This document shows positions 50,786 to 59,379 of a DNA stretch of 64,000 bases, one piece after another; position 1 is the stretch's first letter; the number at the start of each line of letters is the position of its first letter. Made by a program: the position numbers and the translations under genes. The notes beneath the pieces are model-generated. The model saw nothing but the letters and a program-made list of their open reading frames with translations, was not told where the DNA came from and did not search any database. This DNA is from Chloroflexota bacterium (GTDB lineage: Bacteria > Chloroflexota > Limnocylindria > P2-11E): NCBI GenBank assembly GCA_005889405.1, contig VBFY01000059.1, forward strand, positions 47,373-111,372. Direction: 5' to 3'.

Positions 50786-51178
50786 CTAGCGCCGCCCGAG
50801 GGCCTTCTCCGCTTTGCGCGCGTCTTTCACGCCGAACGCGAGCGTGACGGTCCCACGGCCAGGCGCGAGCACGTACTCGGAGGCGATGTTCACCTTCGCC
50901 TTGGCGAGCTTCGATGTCACGCGCGCGAGCGTGCCGGGCTTGTCGGAGACGCGCACCTCGATCGCCTTCCGCTCCGTCGCCCGGAGCCCGGCCTTCTTGA
51001 GCGCGCGGCGCGCCTTCGTCGCGTCCTTGTCCTTCACCACGAAACCAACGGTCCCCTTGCCGCCACCGGTCGAGGCCGCGGTGCCCCAGAGATTCACGCC
51101 ACCATCCGCGAGCGCCTGCGCCGCGGCCGCGAGCGAACCCGGTCGATCCCTGAGCTTCACGATGAATTCAGTCGCCAT
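50786..51178 (-). CDS. Tandem ACT-domain protein
   Basis: 130 aa made of two ACT domains ('FIVKLRDRPGSLAAAAQALADGGVNLWG' and 'IEVRVSDKPGTLARVTSKLAKAKVNIA'), each with the '(D)(R/K)PG(S/T)LA' ligand-loop motif. Stand-alone ACT proteins bind amino acids and modulate enzymes; no enzyme partner lies adjacent. Eighty-two bases upstream of flp on the same strand; it may be a separate unit. Confidence 0.92.
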   Translation of the reverse strand: MATEFIVKLRDRPGSLAAAAQALADGGVNLWGTAASTGGGKGTVGFVVKDKDATKARRALKKAGLRATERKAIEVRVSDKPGTLARVTSKLAKAKVNIASEYVLAPGRGTVTLAFGVKDARKAEKALGRR

Positions 51179-51264
51179 GTACGTCCTCCCCGTTCGCTGT
51201 CATGCGAGTTCTTGACGATTCTGGACACTTGCGTCAAGCCGGTCGGCTGATAGTGTGCGCCGGA

Positions 51265-51732
51265 GTGTCCGATCGCGGACGGGTGGGGGAGGCGAGGGAT
51301 TTCGCCTACGACGCTGCCCACGCGCGGCGACAGGCGCTCGGCCGCATCCTCCGTCCGCGCGCCGACTCGATCCAGGACAACACCCTCGGACAGGCCTATC
51401 GGGCGACGAACTTCCTCGGCCTGGGCACCCTCGCGGCGAAGCGCTGGGCGGCGATCAGCAGCCGCGCCATGCCGACCTGCCTCGACGCCCTCGAGGCGGA
51501 CGACGCGAGGCGCATCGTCCTGCTGGACCAGGCCGGTGAGTTCATCCATGAGCTCCGAGCCGCCGGCTTCCAGCGTTTCGCGATGAAACCGCTGACGAGC
51601 CTGGGCTTCCGTCTCGCTCTTCGCGAGGTGAAGGCGCATGCGCCTGCCGAGGGCTTCGATCCCGAGGAGCTCGAGGACGAGCTGCGGGTCTTCCAGCGCG
51701 CCTTCGAGGCGCGGATCATCTACCGCACCTAG
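51265..51732 (+). CDS. Hypothetical protein
   Basis: About 155 aa from GTG 51265 (track start at 51202 gives 176 aa and includes Gly/Leu-rich sequence unlike the rest). Soluble and helical: 'EARDFAYDAAHARRQALGRILRP', 'NTLGQAYRATNFLGLGTLAAKRWAAIS', 'DPEELEDELRVFQRAFEARII'. Not recognised. Divergent from the ACT-domain gene and followed by a GC hairpin. Confidence 0.65.
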   Translation: MSDRGRVGEARDFAYDAAHARRQALGRILRPRADSIQDNTLGQAYRATNFLGLGTLAAKRWAAISSRAMPTCLDALEADDARRIVLLDQAGEFIHELRAAGFQRFAMKPLTSLGFRLALREVKAHAPAEGFDPEELEDELRVFQRAFEARIIYRT

Positions 51733-51739
51733 CGGGCAA

Positions 51740-51762
51740 CGGCCCTCGATCGTCGAGGGCCG
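51740..51762 (+). terminator. 10-bp GC hairpin after the hypothetical gene
   Basis: CGGCCCTCGA-TCG-TCGAGGGCCG, seven bases after the stop at 51732. No T-run on either side, so termination efficiency is unclear; it may be the boundary of the structured region that follows. Confidence 0.5.
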
Positions 51763-51905
51763 CTCGCGGGGGGTGGGGCCGGAAAGGTCTCAGCCGGGAA
51801 CGCTGTCTTTCTACGGCTCGGTGGCGCGAACCTAAAGCCCTACGTTCGGGGGGCAACAAAACGTAAACGCCACCGCTTGGGGCGGAAAACTTGGCAGACG
51901 ATCAA
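51763..51905. other. Non-coding region with candidate RNA structure
   Basis: About 140 bases between convergent genes with no ORF. On the plus strand, stem AGCCG/CGGCT (51792-51796 with 51814-51818) abuts CGGTGGCG/CGCCACCG (51819-51826 with 51868-51875), which encloses a small hairpin GCCC/GGGC (51837-51840 with 51851-51854) and an A-rich segment 'GGCAACAAAACGTAAACG'. The A-rich internal loops and the 8-bp closing stem look more organised than the surrounding GC sequence. I cannot match it to a named riboswitch or ncRNA, and the strand is undetermined. It could also be a terminator complex. Confidence 0.35.
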
Positions 51906-51915
51906 GCCGACGCGG

Positions 51916-52518
51916 CTACTGCGCCTTCGCGATCCCCTCGCGGATGACGCCCTGGTCCATCACCTCGCCGCGCTCGACGTGCCGGACGACGCCCTGCGCG
52001 TCGATGAAGAACGTGACCGGCAGACCGACGACGCCGTAGCGGCGCGTCGTCTGCCCGTCGAGATCGAGGATCGGATCGAGACGGTCGAGCGCCAGCTGAT
52101 CGAAGAACGAGCGCGCCCGCGCGCCGTCCTCCTGCAGATCGACCGCGAGGAAGACCGCATCGCTGCCCCGCGCGACGCTGTTCAGGGCGGGCATCTCGGT
52201 GCGGCACGGTTTGCACCAGCTCGCCCAGAAGTTCAACACGACCACCTTCCCACGCAGGCTCGCGAGCGTGCGCGTCGAGCCGTCGGGCGCGTTCCACTCG
52301 AAATCCGGCGCCTGCGCGCCGATGCGCCCGGCCATGTTCGGACCGTCGATCTGCCGGCGGATGACGCCGACCTGCGTCGGTCCGGCCGTGGCCTGGTTCA
52401 TCGGGAGCGACGGCCATACCAGCGCGGCCAGCGACGCGAGCGCGATCGCGCCGACGACGATGGCGGTCACGACGCGCGGCATCCGCGGTCGGTAATCCAG
52501 GGTGACATCTTCGGTCAC
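51916..52518 (-). CDS. TlpA/ResA-like membrane-anchored thioredoxin
   Basis: 200 aa. GTG start; N-terminal anchor 'VVTAIVVGAIALASLAALVWPSL' (about 16-38), then a TlpA-type thioredoxin domain: 'APDFEWNAPDG', 'KVVVLNFWASWCKPCRTEMPAL' with the WCxxC active site, 'GLPVTFFIDAQGVV' with the cis-Pro. Extracytoplasmic disulfide reductase, as used in cytochrome c or copper-site maturation. ccdA, its usual electron donor, lies at 61.2 kb. Divergent from the Cys-rich micropeptide. Confidence 0.93.
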   Translation of the reverse strand: MTEDVTLDYRPRMPRVVTAIVVGAIALASLAALVWPSLPMNQATAGPTQVGVIRRQIDGPNMAGRIGAQAPDFEWNAPDGSTRTLASLRGKVVVLNFWASWCKPCRTEMPALNSVARGSDAVFLAVDLQEDGARARSFFDQLALDRLDPILDLDGQTTRRYGVVGLPVTFFIDAQGVVRHVERGEVMDQGVIREGIAKAQ

Positions 52519-52627
52519 GTGAGTAGCCTAGGGCGGTCCCAAACCGCTCCTCGTGGCTTTCGCGTTGGTGCGACCACTTCTGGGCGGTGGCATAGTCAGC
52601 CGGACGATCAAAGCGAGGAGGACGGCC

Positions 52628-52702
52628 ATGGCCTGCGCCTGCGGAGCGTGTTGCGGCCAATGCTGTTCTGGAACGAAGACCCCGAAGCCACAACCGAAGT
52701 AG
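52628..52702 (+). CDS. 24-residue cysteine-rich micropeptide
   Basis: Too small for the track. Reads 'MACACGACCGQCCSGTKTPKPQPK': six Cys in the first 13 residues (CxCxxCCxxCC) and a Pro/Lys tail. Support for translation: AGGAGG exactly six bases before the ATG, and an 11-bp terminator hairpin 23 bases after the TAG, so a complete little transcription unit. The Cys spacing suggests metal binding (metallothionein-like), by inference. Other ORFs over this stretch are shadows with composition unlike real proteins. Confidence 0.65.
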   Translation: MACACGACCGQCCSGTKTPKPQPK

Positions 52703-52725
52703 CCACCGCGACTGCTGGACCATTG

Positions 52726-52760
52726 GAACGCGGCCCGGTCGGGGGCCGCGTTCTTCGTTT
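52726..52760 (+). terminator. Intrinsic terminator after the micropeptide
   Basis: GAACGCGGCCC-GGTCGG-GGGCCGCGTTC, an 11-bp perfect stem, followed by TTCGTTT. It is the most terminator-like hairpin in the window. The downstream lipoprotein start lies in its T-rich tail, which implies either read-through or a later promoter for that gene. Confidence 0.75.
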
Positions 52761-53247
52761 GACCATATCCACGGCCAAGAGCGGGGGTTTGGTGTTGCTC
52801 GCCGCGGTCCTCCTGGGTGCCTGCGCCGGCGGCGCGGGAGCGAACACCGCACACATGATCGCGTTCGTGGACGTCGCGTCGGCCGCGACCTCGCGTCATG
52901 TAGGGGGTCCGGCGCTCATCGTGGGCACGTCTGACGGCGCGCGGGCAACGATCGCATCCCTTCGGCCCGGGCTGACCCGACTCGACGGCGTCGTCCTCGT
53001 CGCGGTGTTCGAGGGACAGCAACCCACGGGTGGTTTCAGCATCCGCGTCACCAGGATCGAACGCGACGGCGGTAGGCTGATCGTGCGCGCCGTATTTGGA
53101 AAGCCACTGGACAACTCGACCAACACCGAAGCGCCTACCTCGCCGACCCACATCGTGTCCATTGCGGGCTCGGAGATCTCCGGTGTGCGCGAGGCCGTAT
53201 TGGTCGACGAAACGGGGGCGGAGCGAGCGCGCGCGAACCTTACCTAA
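52759..53247 (+). CDS. PrcB-like lipoprotein
   Basis: 162 aa from TTG 52759. Lipoprotein signal 'GLVLLAAVLLGAC' then a linker and a C-terminal domain 'LDGVVLVAVFEGQQPTGGFSIRVTRIERDGGRLIVRAVF...TSPTHIVSI' resembling PrcB_C (a 'TGG(Y/F).I.V..I' domain of bacterial surface protease-complex subunits). The TTG start overlaps the tail of the preceding terminator and has no Shine-Dalgarno, so the start is tentative. Function unassigned. Confidence 0.72.
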   Translation: MTISTAKSGGLVLLAAVLLGACAGGAGANTAHMIAFVDVASAATSRHVGGPALIVGTSDGARATIASLRPGLTRLDGVVLVAVFEGQQPTGGFSIRVTRIERDGGRLIVRAVFGKPLDNSTNTEAPTSPTHIVSIAGSEISGVREAVLVDETGAERARANLT

Positions 53248-53271
53248 CAGTTCAACAGACGCGTCACGACG

Positions 53272-53454
53272 CTAGTGCATCATCGGCATATCAGGCATGT
53301 GCATGGCGCCGCCCATCATTGGCGAACAGCTCGCCGCCATGGCGACGCCCATGAAGACCCACGGGATGAGCGTCGCGACGATCAGCACAACGAGAACTGC
53401 GAGTAGCACCCGCGCCCAGATAGGCCAGGATTCCTGTGCGGTCTGCTGGATCAT
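53272..53454 (-). CDS. Small membrane protein with Met/His-rich tail
   Basis: 60 aa. One membrane helix ('VLLAVLVVLIVATLIPWVFMGVAMA') and an outside tail 'CSPMMGGAMHMPDMPMMH' with seven Met and two His. Met/His clusters of this kind bind Cu(I)/Ag(I) in many copper-handling proteins. GAGGTGG four bases before the ATG supports it. Located between the PrcB-like lipoprotein and the candidate selenoprotein; a copper-handling role is inference. Confidence 0.72.
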   Translation of the reverse strand: MIQQTAQESWPIWARVLLAVLVVLIVATLIPWVFMGVAMAASCSPMMGGAMHMPDMPMMH

Positions 53455-53474
53455 CGGTCCACCTCGTCTTGAAT

Positions 53475-53945
53475 CTAACCTGGCGGCAGCGGGGTCTTCG
53501 CGGACGGGCCACGGTCGCCCCAGCGCTGATCGATGGTCGCCCGGATGGTGTTGAGCGCGATCCCTTGCTTTCGGAGTTCCATCACGTCACGCGTGATGCC
53601 GGTGCAGATATCTCAGCCGAAGGACATCGCGTCGAGGCGGATCCGCCCATCGGCATAGACCTCCCGCACGTAGCAATCAAAGTTCGACGTGTGGCCGGCG
53701 TTTACACAGCCGCAAAAGCAGGGTATGTACTGCAAAACCGCGTGGTTCGCGGCCGCGTATTCATAGAGCTCCTGCGTCGCGGCGGGAAGCTGGCGAAACT
53801 CGTCGGGCCATTCATCCTTCGCCGGATCGGCGTAGAGCTGGACCAACGCGTCTCCGGGACGGCTTGGTCCGGCCTCACCGCAGGCAGAGACAAGGAGGGT
53901 ACTTCCCGCGAACGGGAGAAAACGACGCCGCCGCACGAGCTCCAT
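53475..53945 (-). CDS. PCYCGC-motif lipoprotein with in-frame TGA (candidate selenoprotein)
   Basis: Starts ATG 53945; lipobox 'LLVSAC' at about 17-22. Residues 70-92 carry 'YIPCFCGCVNAGHTSNFDCYV', the PCYCGC family motif. The track stops at TGA (53613-53615) after 'DAMSFG', but the same frame continues 'DICTGITRDVMELRKQGIALNTIRATID...' for 45 residues to a TAG at 53475. In the family this point is a Cys of a CxxC pair ('..CG.C..I....M.LK.EGKS...IR..ID'), so the TGA replaces the first Cys: U-x-x-C. A hairpin with SECIS geometry follows (separate entry). Total about 156 residues, the family's normal length. Alternatives: a nonsense mutation or sequencing error. Confidence 0.78.
53580..53598 (-). 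promoter_or_regulatory. Candidate bacterial SECIS hairpin
   Basis: On the mRNA, CATCACG-CGTGA-CGTGATG: a 7-bp stem with five-base loop. The loop begins 21 bases after the TGA and has G as its second base. Bacterial SECIS elements sit within the coding region just downstream of UGA with a small apical loop carrying an early G at about this distance. A CGG/CCG pairing below an internal bulge can extend the stem. Competing with it is the palindrome TCACGCGTGA. Confidence 0.6.
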
Positions 53946-53984
53946 GGTAGGCGCGAGCCGGGGCGCCGAAGATACATTTCCGAC

Positions 53985-54524
53985 GTGTGCGGGCTTCCGT
54001 ACTCTCGAGCCACGGGTGGTCGAAGCGCACGCCTGGGATTCGTCATTGGTCTCGCGGTCATGCTGCTCGTTGGCGGGCTGTGGCTGAGCTTCGGCTCCCC
54101 CAGCACATGGCCTGCGGCCCTGAGCTCCTCGATCCGAGCCGGCCTCCAGGAGCGGCGAGGTGAGCACGTGTACAACGCCAACTGTCTGGGTTGTCACGGC
54201 GGTCCGATCGGCGGGAGCATCACCGACTCGCCGCCGCGCCACAACGCGAACGGGCACACCTGGCATCACCCCGACTGTGCTCTCAGGCGGATGGTCAGCG
54301 ACGGCTCGGAAGCGATCCTCGAGGGTAGCGCGCCGAACACGCCGAAAATGTTGCCGTTCAAGGACCGGCTGTCGTCCGAGGAGATCGACGCAGTAGTCGC
54401 GTACATCAAGACGATGTGGACACCGGAACAGCGCGCGGCTCAGGCGAGCTTCACTCGCGAGATGTGTTTCGAGGGAACCGCGCCCTCGCGTCCTCACGAC
54501 GCGGCGCTTCGCCAAGCTGAGTAG
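53985..54524 (+). CDS. Membrane-anchored c-type cytochrome
   Basis: About 179 aa from GTG 53985 (weak Shine-Dalgarno). N-terminal anchor 'LGFVIGLAVMLLVGGLWLSF', then one haem c site 'CLGCHGG', and the axial Met region 'PKMLPFKDRLSSEEIDAVVAYIKTMW'. Extracytoplasmic electron carrier. An unusual His-rich insert 'PPRHNANGHTWHHPDC' lies between haem and Met. Divergent from the candidate selenoprotein by 39 bases, so the two may share a promoter region. Confidence 0.87.
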   Translation: MCGLPYSRATGGRSARLGFVIGLAVMLLVGGLWLSFGSPSTWPAALSSSIRAGLQERRGEHVYNANCLGCHGGPIGGSITDSPPRHNANGHTWHHPDCALRRMVSDGSEAILEGSAPNTPKMLPFKDRLSSEEIDAVVAYIKTMWTPEQRAAQASFTREMCFEGTAPSRPHDAALRQAE

Positions 54525-54570
54525 CGTCTGAGCGCGTCCATTGCGCGCCTCGCGTGAGAGACTGCCGACG

Positions 54571-56340
54571 ATGCCCGAGAACAACCCGTACATCGACCTC
54601 TTCCGCCGGTACGTCGCGCCGCAGTGGCGCCGGACGGCGCTGCTCGGCGCCCTGATCCTCGCCAGCATCGGGCTCCAGCTCCTCGGCCCGCAGCTGCTGC
54701 GCGCGTTCATCGACAGCGCCATCGGCGGCACCGCGCTCGAGTCGCTCGCGACGCTGGCGCTCGCGTTCGTAGGCGTCGCGCTCGTCACCCAGGTGCTCAC
54801 CGCATGGTCGCAGTACGTCGGCGAGGACCTCGGCTGGTCCGCGACGAACGCCCTACGGGCGGACCTCGCGCTGCATTGCCTGCGCCTTGACCTCACGTTC
54901 CACAAGGCCCGCACCTCGGGCGAGCTCATCGAGCGCATCGACGGCGACGTGACCGCGCTTGCGGCGTTCTTCTCGCGCTTTGTCGTCAACGTTCTCGGCA
55001 ACCTCGTCCTCCTGATCGGCGTCCTCGTCGTCGTTGCGCGGGAGGATCTGCGCGCGGGGCTTGCGCTCACGCTGTTCGCTGTCTTCGCGGTGTTCCTCAT
55101 GGCGGGGCCGCTGCGGAACATCGCGGTGCGCTACTGGCACCGCGTCCGCGAGGTCTCGGCGCAGATGTACGGCTTCCTCGGCGAGCGCCTCGCGGGGACG
55201 GAGGACATCCGCTCGAGCGGCGCGGAGATGCACGTCATGGACGGACTTGCGTGGCATCACCGCGCATGGCTCCGATCACGTCGGAAAGCGGTCTACGCGG
55301 GCACGGTTCTCTTTTCGATGACGGTCCTCATTTTCGCCGTCGGGAACGCGGTCTCGTTCGGCATCGGCGCGTACCTCTGGAGCCTGGGCGTGATCACGCT
55401 CGGAACGGTCTACCTGCTCTTCCATTACACCGACATGCTCCGCCGGCCGATCGAGCAGCTGCGGCGCGAGCTCGAGGACATGCAACGCGCCGTCGCGAGC
55501 GTGGGCCGCATCACCGAGCTGCTGCGCACCGAGACGCGGCTGCCCGAGGGCCGCGGCGCGCGGATCCCCACCGGTCCTCTGGCGGTCGAGCTCGACCGCG
55601 TCTCGTTCGCCTATGAATCGGGCGCGGACGGCGACGACCTGGTCCTGCGCGACGTCTCGCTGCGCCTCGCGCCGGGCGAGGTGCTCGGCGTGCTCGGGCG
55701 GACCGGTAGCGGCAAGACGACCCTCGCGCGCCTTCTGCTTCGCTTCTACGACCCGACATCCGGCGCGATCCGTCTCGGTGGGGTCGACCTCCGCGAGGCA
55801 CGGCTCGCCGACGTGCGCACGCACGCGACGCTCGTGAGTCAGGACGTCCAGCTGTTCCACGCGCGCGTGCGCGAGAACATCACCTTCTTCGACCCGACGA
55901 TCGACGACGAGCGCATCACGTCCGTGCTCGATCGCGTCGGCCTCGGCGGCTGGCTGCGCGCGCTGCCGCGCCTCGACGGCGCGGACGGCGCGCTCGACAC
56001 CCAGATGCTCGCAGGCGGCCTCTCCGCCGGCGAGGCGCAGCTGCTCGCGTTCGCGCGCGTGTTCCTCCGCGACCCTGGTCTCGTCATCCTCGACGAGGCG
56101 TCGTCGCGTCTCGATCCTGCGACGGAGCGGCACATCGAGCGCGCGATCGACGCGCTTTTCGCCGACCGGACCGGCATCGTCATCGCGCATCGCCTCGCGA
56201 CCGTTCAGCGTTGCGACCGCGTCCTCATCCTCGAGGAGGGCCGCATCGTCGAGCAGGGGCCGCGGGCCGCGCTCGCGCAGGATCCGTCGTCGCGTTTCTC
56301 CGAGCTCCTCCGGACCGGCCTCGAGCAGGTGCTGGCATGA
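54571..56340 (+). CDS. ABC exporter half-transporter, subunit 1
   Basis: 589 aa: six-helix membrane domain (about 20-310), then nucleotide-binding domain with Walker A 'GRTGSGKTT', signature '[16 protein letters not shown]', Walker B 'LVILDEASS' with the catalytic Glu, and switch His in '[11 protein letters not shown]'. Signature is LSAGE instead of LSGGQ. Couples by ATGA to subunit 2. Together they form a heterodimer of multidrug/lipid-exporter type; substrate unknown. Confidence 0.93.
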   Translation: MPENNPYIDLFRRYVAPQWRRTALLGALILASIGLQLLGPQLLRAFIDSAIGGTALESLATLALAFVGVALVTQVLTAWSQYVGEDLGWSATNALRADLALHCLRLDLTFHKARTSGELIERIDGDVTALAAFFSRFVVNVLGNLVLLIGVLVVVAREDLRAGLALTLFAVFAVFLMAGPLRNIAVRYWHRVREVSAQMYGFLGERLAGTEDIRSSGAEMHVMDGLAWHHRAWLRSRRKAVYAGTVLFSMTVLIFAVGNAVSFGIGAYLWSLGVITLGTVYLLFHYTDMLRRPIEQLRRELEDMQRAVASVGRITELLRTETRLPEGRGARIPTGPLAVELDRVSFAYESGADGDDLVLRDVSLRLAPGEVLGVLGRTGSGKTTLARLLLRFYDPTSGAIRLGGVDLREARLADVRTHATLVSQDVQLFHARVRENITFFDPTIDDERITSVLDRVGLGGWLRALPRLDGADGALDTQMLAGGLSAGEAQLLAFARVFLRDPGLVILDEASSRLDPATERHIERAIDALFADRTGIVIAHRLATVQRCDRVLILEEGRIVEQGPRAALAQDPSSRFSELLRTGLEQVLA

Positions 56341-58145
56341 GCTCGCAGTCGCTCGGGACGGGCCGCTTCCTCTGGCACATGGCGACCTTCCGGCCGTGGA
56401 TCTACTTCACCGACAACGTCCTCTGGACAGCCGTGTACTGCGCGCGGCTGCTGCCGGGTCTCGTGGCGCAGCAGGGCTTCGACGCGCTGCAGAAAGGTAC
56501 GGCGGACCCGCCGACGATCGCGTGGATCTCAGCGGCGTTCGTCGGGTCAGGCATCGCGGGGGCGGTCGCGGAAACCGCGGGCATGAGCATCGACGTGTTC
56601 TTCCGCTTCAGCGTCAGCGCAGTCCTGCAGCGGAACATGCTCGCCGAGATCCTTCGACGGCCCGGTGCGCGTGCGCTCGACCGCTCACCGGGCGAGGCGA
56701 TGAGCGTCTTCCGCGACGACGTCGAGCACGCCGAGAACGGCAGCGACTGGACCGTCGACATGATCAGCCTCACGATCTTCGCGGCCGCGGCGATGTGGAT
56801 CCTCGCGAGCGTCAACGCGACGATCACGATCTTCGTCTTCGTGCCGCTCGTCGCGATCGTCGCCGTGGCGCAGATCGTCACGCGGCGCCTCCAGCAGTCG
56901 CGCGCGGCGAGCCGGATCGCGACCAGCCGCGTCACCGGCGCGCTTGGCGAGATCTTCGGCGCCGTGCAGGCGGTGCAGATCGCGCGCGCGGAGCAGGGCG
57001 TTGTCGATCACTTCCACCGGCTCAGCGAGCTGCGCCGCCGTGCCGTGCTCCGCGAGCGCAAGATCTCGCTCCTCACCGGGTCGGTGTACTGGAACACCGT
57101 CTACCTGGGAACGGGGCTCATCCTGCTGCTCGGCGCGCGCGCGATGCGCGACGGCAGCTTCACCGTGGGCGACTTCGCGCTGTTCGTCTCGTATCTCGGC
57201 TTCGTCACCGAGTTCAGCGGATTCCTCGGCCTGTTCCTCACGCAGTACAAGCAGCTGGGCGTCTCCGTCGCGCGCATGCTGGCGCTGATGCGCGGCGACG
57301 CGACGACCGTGCCCGCGGCGACGCTCGTCGTGAACACGCCGCTCGACCTGAAGGACCGGCCGGTGGTCCACGCGACCCCCGCGAAGGCTCCGGTCGAGAG
57401 GCTGCAGCGCCTCGACGCGATCGGCCTCACGTATCACTTCGGCCGCGCGGCCAGCGAGGGTGCGGCGGGCATCGAGAACGTCTCGCTGACGCTTCGGCGC
57501 GGCGAGTTCACCGTCGTGACCGGTCGCGTCGGCGCGGGCAAGACGACGCTGCTCCGCGTCCTGCTCGGCCTGCTCCCGCGCGACGCCGGCGAGATCCGCT
57601 GGAACGGCGAGGCGGTCGACGATCCCGCGACGTTCTTCATACCGCCGCGCTGCGCGTACGTGCCGCAGGTGCCGCGTCTGTTCAGCGATTCGCTGAAGGC
57701 GAACATCCTGCTCGGACTGGGCGCGGTCGAAGCCGCGGTCGGAACGGCGGTGCGCGCTGCGGTGCTCGAGCAGGATGTCGCCGGTCTCACGCACGGCCTC
57801 GACACACTGGTCGGCTCGCGCGGTGTGCGGCTCTCCGGCGGTCAGGTCCAGCGCGCCGCCGCGGCCCGCGCGTTCGTGCGGCGCGCCGAGCTGCTCGTCG
57901 TCGACGACCTCTCGAGCGCGCTCGACGTGGAGACCGAGCGCACGCTGTGGGAACGACTGCTCGATGGGCCGGAGTCGATCGATCGAGCGGCGACGATCCT
58001 CGCGGTGTCGCACCGCCGCCCCGCGCTGCGTCGCGCGGACCGCATCATCGTATTGAAGGACGGCCGCCTCGAGTCGCAGGGTACCCTGGACGATCTCCTC
58101 ACCCACTCCGACGAGATGCGCCGGCTCTGGGAGCATGAGCCTTGA
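56337..58145 (+). CDS. ABC exporter half-transporter, subunit 2
   Basis: 602 aa. Membrane domain (about 25-320), NBD with Walker A 'GRVGAGKTT', signature '[15 protein letters not shown]', Walker B 'LLVVDDLSS', where the catalytic Glu is Asp, and 'VSHRRPAL' switch. So one of the two ATP sites of the heterodimer is degenerate, as in TM287/288-type exporters, where catalysis is left to the other site. Eleven-base overlap with the MFS gene. Confidence 0.93.
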   Translation: MSSQSLGTGRFLWHMATFRPWIYFTDNVLWTAVYCARLLPGLVAQQGFDALQKGTADPPTIAWISAAFVGSGIAGAVAETAGMSIDVFFRFSVSAVLQRNMLAEILRRPGARALDRSPGEAMSVFRDDVEHAENGSDWTVDMISLTIFAAAAMWILASVNATITIFVFVPLVAIVAVAQIVTRRLQQSRAASRIATSRVTGALGEIFGAVQAVQIARAEQGVVDHFHRLSELRRRAVLRERKISLLTGSVYWNTVYLGTGLILLLGARAMRDGSFTVGDFALFVSYLGFVTEFSGFLGLFLTQYKQLGVSVARMLALMRGDATTVPAATLVVNTPLDLKDRPVVHATPAKAPVERLQRLDAIGLTYHFGRAASEGAAGIENVSLTLRRGEFTVVTGRVGAGKTTLLRVLLGLLPRDAGEIRWNGEAVDDPATFFIPPRCAYVPQVPRLFSDSLKANILLGLGAVEAAVGTAVRAAVLEQDVAGLTHGLDTLVGSRGVRLSGGQVQRAAAARAFVRRAELLVVDDLSSALDVETERTLWERLLDGPESIDRAATILAVSHRRPALRRADRIIVLKDGRLESQGTLDDLLTHSDEMRRLWEHEP

Positions 58146-59376
58146 CGACTCGCGCAAATTGGGTCGCGCGCGAGTAGCTGCACGTCCGATGCACCGCGGG
58201 AACATCTGGCGACTCTTCACCGTGCAGGCGCTTCTCATGTTCATCCTCTGGGTGCCGATCTGGGTCGTGTTCCTACAACGCAAGGGCCTGAATCTCACCG
58301 AGATCGGACTGCTCGAGGCCGGCGCCTGGGTCCTGACCGCGGCGCTCGAGGTACCAACCGGAGCGATCGCGGACCGCTGGGGTCGCAAGGCGTCGATGGC
58401 GATCGGCGCTTTCGCGTACGCGATGGCGATGTTCCTCATCCTCGCCGATGCGCTCTCGCCGCTGTTCCTTCTTGGCTACGCGCTCTGGAACTCGTCCTCG
58501 GCCTTCGTGAGCGGCGCGGACTCGGCTCTGCTGTACGACAGCCTGCGCGCCGACGGCCGTGCTGCGGAGGCCGCCAAGCAGACCGGCCGGTACACCGCGA
58601 TCCAGCAAGGCTCGCAGGGCATCGCGTCTCTCGCGGGCGCGGCGCTCGCGACGGTCGACATCACGCTGTGTTTCACGCTCTGCGGCATCGGCGCTCTCGC
58701 GGCGAGCGCGCTTGCGCTGACGATGAAAGAGCCGCCGCACACCGACGATAAGGGCGAGGTGCGTCTTGGCTACTGGAAGAACCTTCGCGTCGCCATCGCC
58801 GTCGCGGCGCGCCGCCCGATCGTGCGCGCGCTGCTGCTCCTGAGCGCGATGATCCTGGTCGTCCCCTTGGTCGTGTACTACGCGCTGCTGCAGCCGTACG
58901 CACTGGTCGTGGGCCTGCCGATCGCGTCGCTCGGCATCGTCGTGGTCGGCGTTCAGCTCACCAACGTCGTCGCAGCCTGGCTCGCACACCGGACCCAGGG
59001 ACGCTTCGCGCTCACGAACGTCGTGACGGTGGGAGTCGCCGTGCTCCTCATCGCGACGGGCGCGCTTGCGCTGTTTCCGTCCATCCCGGCCGTCAGTCTC
59101 ATGCTGGCGGTCGCGCTGGTGCCCGCGCTCTGCGGACCACTGCTCACCGCGCGCCTCAACGATCTGATCCCCAGCGCGCAGCGCGCGACGATCCTCTCGC
59201 TGAGCGCGCTGCTGTTCGAGCTTGGCCTGGCCGTCGCGATGCCGTTGCTGCTCGCGTCCGCCGACCACCTCGGCGCGCCCGCCGCGATCGGGGTCGCTAC
59301 GGTCTCGCTGGCCGCGACGGTGCTGCCCTTCCTGTTCATCTGGCGTACCTCGGAGCGCCCGGCGCGCGCCGCCTAA
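58135..59376 (+). CDS. MFS transporter
   Basis: 413 aa, twelve predicted helices. MFS signature '[18 protein letters not shown]' in the loop 2-3, '[17 protein letters not shown]' typical of the drug/unknown-exporter branch, and '[31 protein letters not shown]' in the C-half. Starts inside the end of the ABC subunit 2 gene, so likely one operon of exporters. Substrate unknown. Confidence 0.92.
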   Translation: MSLDDSRKLGRARVAARPMHRGNIWRLFTVQALLMFILWVPIWVVFLQRKGLNLTEIGLLEAGAWVLTAALEVPTGAIADRWGRKASMAIGAFAYAMAMFLILADALSPLFLLGYALWNSSSAFVSGADSALLYDSLRADGRAAEAAKQTGRYTAIQQGSQGIASLAGAALATVDITLCFTLCGIGALAASALALTMKEPPHTDDKGEVRLGYWKNLRVAIAVAARRPIVRALLLLSAMILVVPLVVYYALLQPYALVVGLPIASLGIVVVGVQLTNVVAAWLAHRTQGRFALTNVVTVGVAVLLIATGALALFPSIPAVSLMLAVALVPALCGPLLTARLNDLIPSAQRATILSLSALLFELGLAVAMPLLLASADHLGAPAAIGVATVSLAATVLPFLFIWRTSERPARAA

Positions 59377-59379
59377 CGG

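Noticed and set aside
51763-51905. SRP RNA, tmRNA or a known riboswitch
   Set aside because: The SRP helix-8 signature, tmRNA ends and the standard GEMM, TPP, FMN, cobalamin and ZTP signatures are not present.
53946-55121. N-terminal 390 residues of the 502-aa ORF 53613-55121
   Set aside because: Antisense to the cytochrome c and ABC genes, Arg/Ser-rich; a signal peptide with lipobox starts at 53945.
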